DNA of 64,000 bases, taken from assembly GCA_018268135.1 (NCBI GenBank), contig JAFDXD010000071.1:37558-101557 (forward strand), read 5' to 3'. A program made the translations under genes and the position numbers. Of the stretch, positions 59,670-64,000 are shown piece by piece. Within the stretch, counting starts at the first letter, position 1. The number at the start of each line of letters is the position of its first letter. The stretch is from Bacteroidota bacterium (GTDB taxonomy: Bacteria > Bacteroidota > Bacteroidia > Chitinophagales > Chitinophagaceae). The notes beneath the pieces were generated by a model. That model was given only the letters and a program-made list of their open reading frames with translations. It was not told the DNA's origin and ran no database searches.

Positions 59670-60509
59670 TTATTCACCCGGGCAAACTGCTTCTATTGCA
59701 ATCCAATTTTGCCGCTCATAAAATTTTACAACTTCCAGCCCGTTTTTATTAAGATGTACAACTATCTCCCCTTTATTTTCGGCCAATAGCCCACTTAAAA
59801 GTATCACAGTATTAGCGGTACAACATTCTTTTATTTTTGAAAGGTTAGCAATAATAACATTTAAGTTGATATTAGCTAAGATAATTTCTGCCTCAATATT
59901 TCCTGAGAGGCTATCGGCTTTTATCAATTCAATTTTGCTGCACAAATTGGCTTGCAGGTTTTCTTTTGCATTGCTAATACTCCAGTCATCATTATCAATA
60001 GCAATAATATTTTTGGCGCCCATTTTTTCGGCAAGTATGGCAAGTACCCCGGTGCCGGTGCCAAAATCAAGTACAGTTTTATTTTTAAATAAAAGCTGCG
60101 ACATGGCCGCTATCATCATATAAGTGGTAGCATGGTGGCCTGTACCAAAACTCATTTTGGGGGTTACTTCTATATTGTAAATTGCCTCCGGATTATTTTG
60201 ATGAAAGGATGCCCTAATATGGCAAAATGGAGTGCTAGAACCTGATTCTAACACAGTAACCGGCTCAAAACCTGCTTCCCATTTCTCATTCCAATTAACT
60301 TCGTTTATTGTTGATTTAAAATATTTTACATCAACGTTCTCCATTATTTTATTAAATAAAATTTCGTCAAATGAACTAATGGGTGTAAAAGCTTTTAGCT
60401 TATTTTCATCTTCTTCAAATCCATTAAATCCTATGTCGGAAAGCAGGGCAATGAGTATTTCTGATTGCTCCCTGCCTGATACATTAAACGTGAATTGTAA
60501 ATACTGCAT
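59670..60509 (-). CDS. prmA: Ribosomal protein L11 methyltransferase
   Basis: PrmA trimethylates ribosomal protein L11 using SAM. The 279-aa protein has an N-terminal substrate-recognition domain, the SAM motif DFGTGTGVLAILAEKMGAKNIIAIDND and the PrmA-typical VTPKMSFGTGHHATTYMM just before it. The catalytic region ILANINLNVII follows. The ATG at 60509 (MQYLQFTF) is preferred over 60527, which would add six residues. Confidence 0.94.
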   Translation of the reverse strand: MQYLQFTFNVSGREQSEILIALLSDIGFNGFEEDENKLKAFTPISSFDEILFNKIMENVDVKYFKSTINEVNWNEKWEAGFEPVTVLESGSSTPFCHIRASFHQNNPEAIYNIEVTPKMSFGTGHHATTYMMIAAMSQLLFKNKTVLDFGTGTGVLAILAEKMGAKNIIAIDNDDWSISNAKENLQANLCSKIELIKADSLSGNIEAEIILANINLNVIIANLSKIKECCTANTVILLSGLLAENKGEIVVHLNKNGLEVVKFYERQNWIAIEAVCPGE

Positions 60510-60576
60510 AAAAAACAAAAGCTGCAAATAAAATTACCTGCAGCTTAAAAAATTTGGCGTAAATAATTTATTTATT

Positions 60577-62715
60577 TTATCCCTGAGGCTTTGGCTGAGC
60601 TTCGGGTTTTGGAATAAGGGCTTTGCGGCTCAATTTAAACTTGCCGGTACGCTGATCAATATCCAGTAATTTTACTTTTACTTTATCTCCTTCTTTAAAA
60701 ATACCGTCCATAGTTTCTAAGCGTTTCCAGCTTATTTCACTTATGTGAAGCAAGCCTTCTTTTTTAGGCAAAAATTCTACAAAAGCACCAAATTCTTTAA
60801 TGCTTTTTACAGTACCCTCATAAGTTTCGCCTACTACCGGTGTAGCCACCAAACCATTTACCCATGCTAAAGCTTTATCAAGCCCTTCTTTTTCTTTTGA
60901 AAAAATGCTTACTTCACCACGGTCATTTACTTCTTCAATATTGATGGTAGTACCTGTTTCTCTTTGTATTTCCTGTATCACTTTACCACCTGGGCCTATA
61001 ACTGCGCCTATAAATTCTTTGTCAATATTTATTTTAACCATACGTGGCGCATGTGGCTTCACATCTGGCCTTGCAGCCTCAATGGTATTGTACAATGCAT
61101 CAAGAATATGTAGGCGACCGGTACGAGCCTGGGCTAGTGCGGTACGCATAATATCCATACTTAAGCCATCAACTTTTATATCCATTTGTACGCCGCAAAT
61201 ACCATCTCTGGTGCCGGTTACTTTAAAATCCATATCTCCCAAATGATCTTCATCGCCTAAAATATCTGTAAGTACGGCATATTGGTCGCCTTTTTTTATT
61301 AGCCCCATTGCCACGCCGCTTAAGTGTTTTTTAAGCGGAACCCCTGCATCCATCAGGGCCAAAGAGCCAGCGCATACAGTAGCCATTGAAGAAGAACCAT
61401 TGCTTTCCAAAATATCACTCACTACTCTTACAGTATAAGGATACTCGGAGCCTGGCATCATTTGCTTTAGCGAGCGCATTGCCAGGTTGCCATGCCCTAC
61501 TTCTCTGCGGCCCACACCTCTCATCATTTTTACTTCACCGGTGCTAAAGGGTGGGAAATTATAGTGCAAAATAAATTTAGTATAATCAGAATTGTTGGCA
61601 CTTTCTACCAATAATTCATCTAAAGGCGTACCTAAAGTAACTGTTGTAAGTGATTGTGTTTCACCTCTTGTAAACAATGCAGATCCGTGGGGTGATGGTA
61701 AGATATCGGTTTCCATAGTAAGCTGGCGAATATCTTCTGTACCACGTCCGTCTAATCTTTTGCGGTCATTTAAAATCATATCTCTTACTACATGATATTG
61801 CAGTTCGCCAAAGTAGTGGCCTATCAGGGCTTTATCTTCGTCGGGCAAATCTTCGCCAAGATATTCTTTTACTTCTTTTTTAAGTGCATCAAATGCATCG
61901 CTGCGCTCGTGCTTTGCTGAGGCAGATGAAGATATGGCATACATTTTACCTTTAGCAAAATCCTGTATTTTTTTGTCTAACTCTTCATTGCGGTATGGTT
62001 TGGTATATTCTCTTTTAGAAGTGATACCTACTAAACTACGCAGTTCTTCCTGGGCTTTTACCTGTATTTTGATGGCTTCGTGTGCAGTTTCAATTGCTTT
62101 AATTAAATCTTCTTCCTGGCACTCTTTGCTTTCACCCTCTACCATCATAATATTTTTGTTGGTAGCGGCAATTACAAATTCCATATCAGAATTTGCTAAC
62201 TCTGCACGGGTTGGGTTTACTATCATTTTTCCATCTACCCTGCCAATGCGTACTTCAGAAATGATTTCCTGAATGGGAATATCTGAAACGGCTAATGCGG
62301 CTGATGCTGCAAGGCAGGCAAGAGAATCGGGCAATATTTCTGTATCGGAAGAGATAAGTGTAACTAATACCTGTACATCGCACAAATAATCTTCCGGAAA
62401 AAGTGGGCGTAATGCCCTGTCAATAAGGCGTGAGGTAAGAATTTCATAATCATTAAGCCTGGCTTCTCTTTTAAAGAATGAGCCGGGGATGCGGCCTGCG
62501 GAAGCAAATTTTTCCTGATAATCTACCGATAAGGGAAAAAATGATTGTCCATCTTTAGGCTCTTTGTTTGCAACTACGGTTGCTAAAATTACACAGTTAC
62601 CCTGGCGAACAGTTACTGCGCCATCTGCCTGGCGGGCAAGTTTGCCCGTTTCGATGGTAACCATACGGCCGCCACCTATATCAAAAGTTACTGATTTTGG
62701 TTGTAATGCTGACAT
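60577..62715 (-). CDS. pnp: Polyribonucleotide nucleotidyltransferase (PNPase)
   Basis: PNPase degrades RNA 3'-5' by phosphorolysis and adds tails. The 712-aa protein carries two RNase PH-type domains (PGSFFKREARLNDYEILTSRLIDRALRPLFP early, then LFTRGETQSLTTVTLGTP), a KH domain (IDKEFIGAVIGPGGKVIQEIQRETGTTINI) and a C-terminal S1 domain (GETYEGTVKSIKEFGAFVEFLPKKEGLLHISE). It lies 121 bp downstream of rpsO on the same strand, the conserved rpsO-pnp pairing. Hairpins in the gap may set its expression. Confidence 0.97.
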   Translation of the reverse strand: MSALQPKSVTFDIGGGRMVTIETGKLARQADGAVTVRQGNCVILATVVANKEPKDGQSFFPLSVDYQEKFASAGRIPGSFFKREARLNDYEILTSRLIDRALRPLFPEDYLCDVQVLVTLISSDTEILPDSLACLAASAALAVSDIPIQEIISEVRIGRVDGKMIVNPTRAELANSDMEFVIAATNKNIMMVEGESKECQEEDLIKAIETAHEAIKIQVKAQEELRSLVGITSKREYTKPYRNEELDKKIQDFAKGKMYAISSSASAKHERSDAFDALKKEVKEYLGEDLPDEDKALIGHYFGELQYHVVRDMILNDRKRLDGRGTEDIRQLTMETDILPSPHGSALFTRGETQSLTTVTLGTPLDELLVESANNSDYTKFILHYNFPPFSTGEVKMMRGVGRREVGHGNLAMRSLKQMMPGSEYPYTVRVVSDILESNGSSSMATVCAGSLALMDAGVPLKKHLSGVAMGLIKKGDQYAVLTDILGDEDHLGDMDFKVTGTRDGICGVQMDIKVDGLSMDIMRTALAQARTGRLHILDALYNTIEAARPDVKPHAPRMVKINIDKEFIGAVIGPGGKVIQEIQRETGTTINIEEVNDRGEVSIFSKEKEGLDKALAWVNGLVATPVVGETYEGTVKSIKEFGAFVEFLPKKEGLLHISEISWKRLETMDGIFKEGDKVKVKLLDIDQRTGKFKLSRKALIPKPEAQPKPQG

Positions 62716-62729
62716 GTAGAGAGTTTTGT

Positions 62730-62809
62730 GCAGCCTTTATAAATTTTGGGCTGCCATGAATGTAAATATCTATAACGAATAATTCCCAACGGCTAAATAC
62801 AGTTGGGAA
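62730..62809 (-). promoter_or_regulatory. Two hairpins in the rpsO-pnp intergenic region
   Basis: TTCCCAAC (62783-62790) pairs with GTTGGGAA (62802-62809), and GCAGCC (62730-62735) with GGCTGC (62749-62754). In E. coli a structured rpsO-pnp leader is cut by RNase III and controls pnp; these could play a similar part, but that is inference from position. Confidence 0.5.
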
Positions 62810-62836
62810 CAATTCATTTATTACATAGATATAATT

Positions 62837-63109
62837 TTATTTACGCAGGCCTAATTTTTCAATTAAAGCTCTGTAGCCTGTAAGGTCGTGCTTGCTTAGG
62901 TAAGTTAGTAAACGCTTGCGCTGCCCAACCATCATCATTAAACCTCTTTGTGAAGAGAAGTCTTTCTTGTTGCCTTTGAGGTGATTAGAAATGTGATTGA
63001 TACGTTCTGTAAGTAGTGCAATTTGCCCTTCAATAGAGCCTGTGTTTTCAGCTTTTCCGCCATAAGTTGCGAAAATATTTGCTGTTTTTTCGAGTGTTAA
63101 ATGCGACAT
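62837..63109 (-). CDS. rpsO: 30S ribosomal protein S15
   Basis: S15 binds the central domain of 16S rRNA. The 90-aa length and the motifs NTGSIEGQIALLTERINHISNHLKGNKKDFSSQRGLMMMVGQRKRLLTYL and YRALIEKLGLRK are diagnostic. A -7 box TACTTTTG sits at 63159-63166, 49 bp upstream. pnp follows on the same strand. Confidence 0.98.
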   Translation of the reverse strand: MSHLTLEKTANIFATYGGKAENTGSIEGQIALLTERINHISNHLKGNKKDFSSQRGLMMMVGQRKRLLTYLSKHDLTGYRALIEKLGLRK

Positions 63110-63158
63110 TAATTTGTTTTTTTAAAACGGTTGTTTTATCTTTTTTTATATTCGTGTG

Positions 63159-63166
63159 CAAAAGTA
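63159..63166 (-). promoter_or_regulatory. -7 element of the rpsO-pnp operon
   Basis: TACTTTTG on the minus strand, 49 bp upstream of the S15 start codon. No good -33 TTG is visible. Confidence 0.5.
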
Positions 63167-63287
63167 GGGTAAAAAATGCAGATTTTACTATTTTTATACT
63201 TAAATAAATATAAAGGATTAAGTATTTTATAATAAATCCTTTATTCCTATTAGTTTTTCTTTATTTACTTTTTGAGTTGATCTCCCT

Positions 63288-63507
63288 CTACTAGCGCCGA
63301 TATGCAGCATGGCTTTTGTGCAATGCGTATCTGTGCCTTTGAAACAATTTTATTTTATAGGTTTAGGTTTTTGATATCAGACCTTTATTCCTATTAGGTT
63401 TCTCTTTATTTACTTTTTGTCTTGATACAAAAAGTAACAAAAAAATCAAGGCTGCATAAAAAAAGCTAAAAATTTGAATGTCTGCCTAAAATAAAATTAG
63501 CTCGGGC
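63288..63507 (+). repeat. Tandem direct repeat, copy 1 (with dispersed repeat extending to 63664)
   Basis: 220 bp nearly identical to 63781-64000 (offset 493 bp); only about four differences are visible by eye. It carries TTACTTTTTGT-N6-ACAAAAAGTAA, a terminator-like hairpin. The portion 63351-63664 is the counterpart of the inverted copy at 44564-44850. The region 63110-64000 has no convincing gene. Confidence 0.8.
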
Positions 63508-63726
63508 GATAGATTATATCCCGGCTAAAGTGCGACTTACCAACAAACTGCAACATTTTGCTTTTTCAGCATTCATTTTATTTTTTAACGGCTGCCATCC
63601 AAATTTTCTTAACGCTTTTTTTATGAGGCCGGAGCCCAAGCCTCGAAAATCTTTTTTGCGCTCATGCTGCCTAATCCTATTATTTTAACTGTATATTTTT
63701 TTTGGCGAATTAGAGTAAATAAAGTT

Positions 63727-63750
63727 CCGGTTGCTGAGGACAGCAACCGG
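63727..63750. other. Perfect 10-bp hairpin between the tandem repeats
   Basis: CCGGTTGCTG-AGGA-CAGCAACCGG. It is the most GC-rich structure in the 63110-64000 region and has no T-run after it, so it does not look like a terminator. Confidence 0.6.
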
Positions 63751-63780
63751 TAAGAAAGTTTCTCTTTATTTACTTTTTGT

Positions 63781-64000
63781 CTACTGGCGCAGATATGCAG
63801 CATGGCTTTTGTGCAATGCGTATCTGTGCCTTTGAAACAATTTTATTTTATAGGATTAGGTTTTTGATATCAGACCTTTATTACTATTAGGTTTCTCTTT
63901 ATTTACTTTTTGTCTTGATACAAAAAGTAACAAAAAAATCAAGGCTGCATAAAAAAAGCTAAAAATTTGAATGTCTGCCTAAAATAAAATTAGCTCGGGC
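63781..64000 (+). repeat. Tandem direct repeat, copy 2, cut by the window edge
   Basis: Matches 63288-63507 to the last base of the window, so the repeat continues beyond 64000. A third unit cannot be excluded. Confidence 0.8.

Noticed and set aside
63621-63803. A 60-codon minus-strand frame in the tandem-repeat region
   Set aside because: It spans a repeat boundary and a perfect hairpin, has no recognisable sequence, and is not preserved in the 44.6-kb copy.

Overview
The window looks like chromosomal DNA from a low-GC member of the Bacteroidota, most likely the order Chitinophagales (Chitinophagaceae-like). The evidence is two secreted proteins with type IX secretion (T9SS) C-terminal sorting domains, an outer-membrane beta-barrel receptor of the CarboxypepD_reg type, a SecDF fusion, a long NusB, DUF3822, DUF3857 and GLPGLI-type proteins, and many promoters with the Bacteroidota -7 element TAnnTTTG (with TTG near -33). 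Nearly all genes are housekeeping or ordinary accessory genes. I see no tRNA, rRNA, CRISPR array, prophage or transposase.

Layout. 1-4545: partial outer-membrane receptor, then the minus-strand run DUF3822-rsmD-5-FCL-lpxK. 4738-12671: MATE transporter, S9 peptidase, hutI, an orphan plug-like secreted protein, groEL and groES. 13058-15527: plus-strand operon nusB-DUF1573-yajC-coaE. 15566-25534: aminotransferase, beta-lactamase-fold lipoprotein, secDF, A-type Fe-S carrier, small membrane protein, split-type methylmalonyl-CoA mutase large subunit and a radical SAM protein. 25632-31102: two DUF3857/transglutaminase proteins, a membrane protein and an arginase-family enzyme. 31177-32215: accessory island with a structured repeat and a ParDE toxin-antitoxin pair between imperfect direct repeats. 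32384-40080: two T9SS cargo proteins around a two-component system. 40172-48346: GNAT, M1 peptidase, membrane protein, phytase-like lipoprotein, a dispersed repeat, a second beta-lactamase-fold protein, a hydroxyacid dehydrogenase, a BNR/Ycf48-like protein and DUF486. 48412-63109: smc, yceI, GLPGLI protein, TPR protein, dnaG, unknown protein, M48 lipoprotein, plsY, prmA, pnp and rpsO. 63110-64000: tandem intergenic repeats cut by the window edge.

The most interesting signals are outside the genes. (1) A 20-bp inverted repeat, AATACC-N8-GGTATT with a nearly identical core, overlaps the -33 element of both the response-regulator promoter and the promoter of the adjacent LamG/T9SS protein, which suggests an autoregulatory two-gene regulon. 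(2) The ParDE module lies between two ~85-bp direct repeats, each with a GTGAATTTAA/TTAAATT hairpin. (3) Two GC-richer structured intergenic elements share an identical 9-nt loop on different stems. (4) A 13-T tract fills most of the spacer of the yceI promoter, beside a 16-bp perfect palindrome. (5) A ~300-bp repeat occurs near 63.3 kb, again at the window end, and inverted at 44.6 kb.
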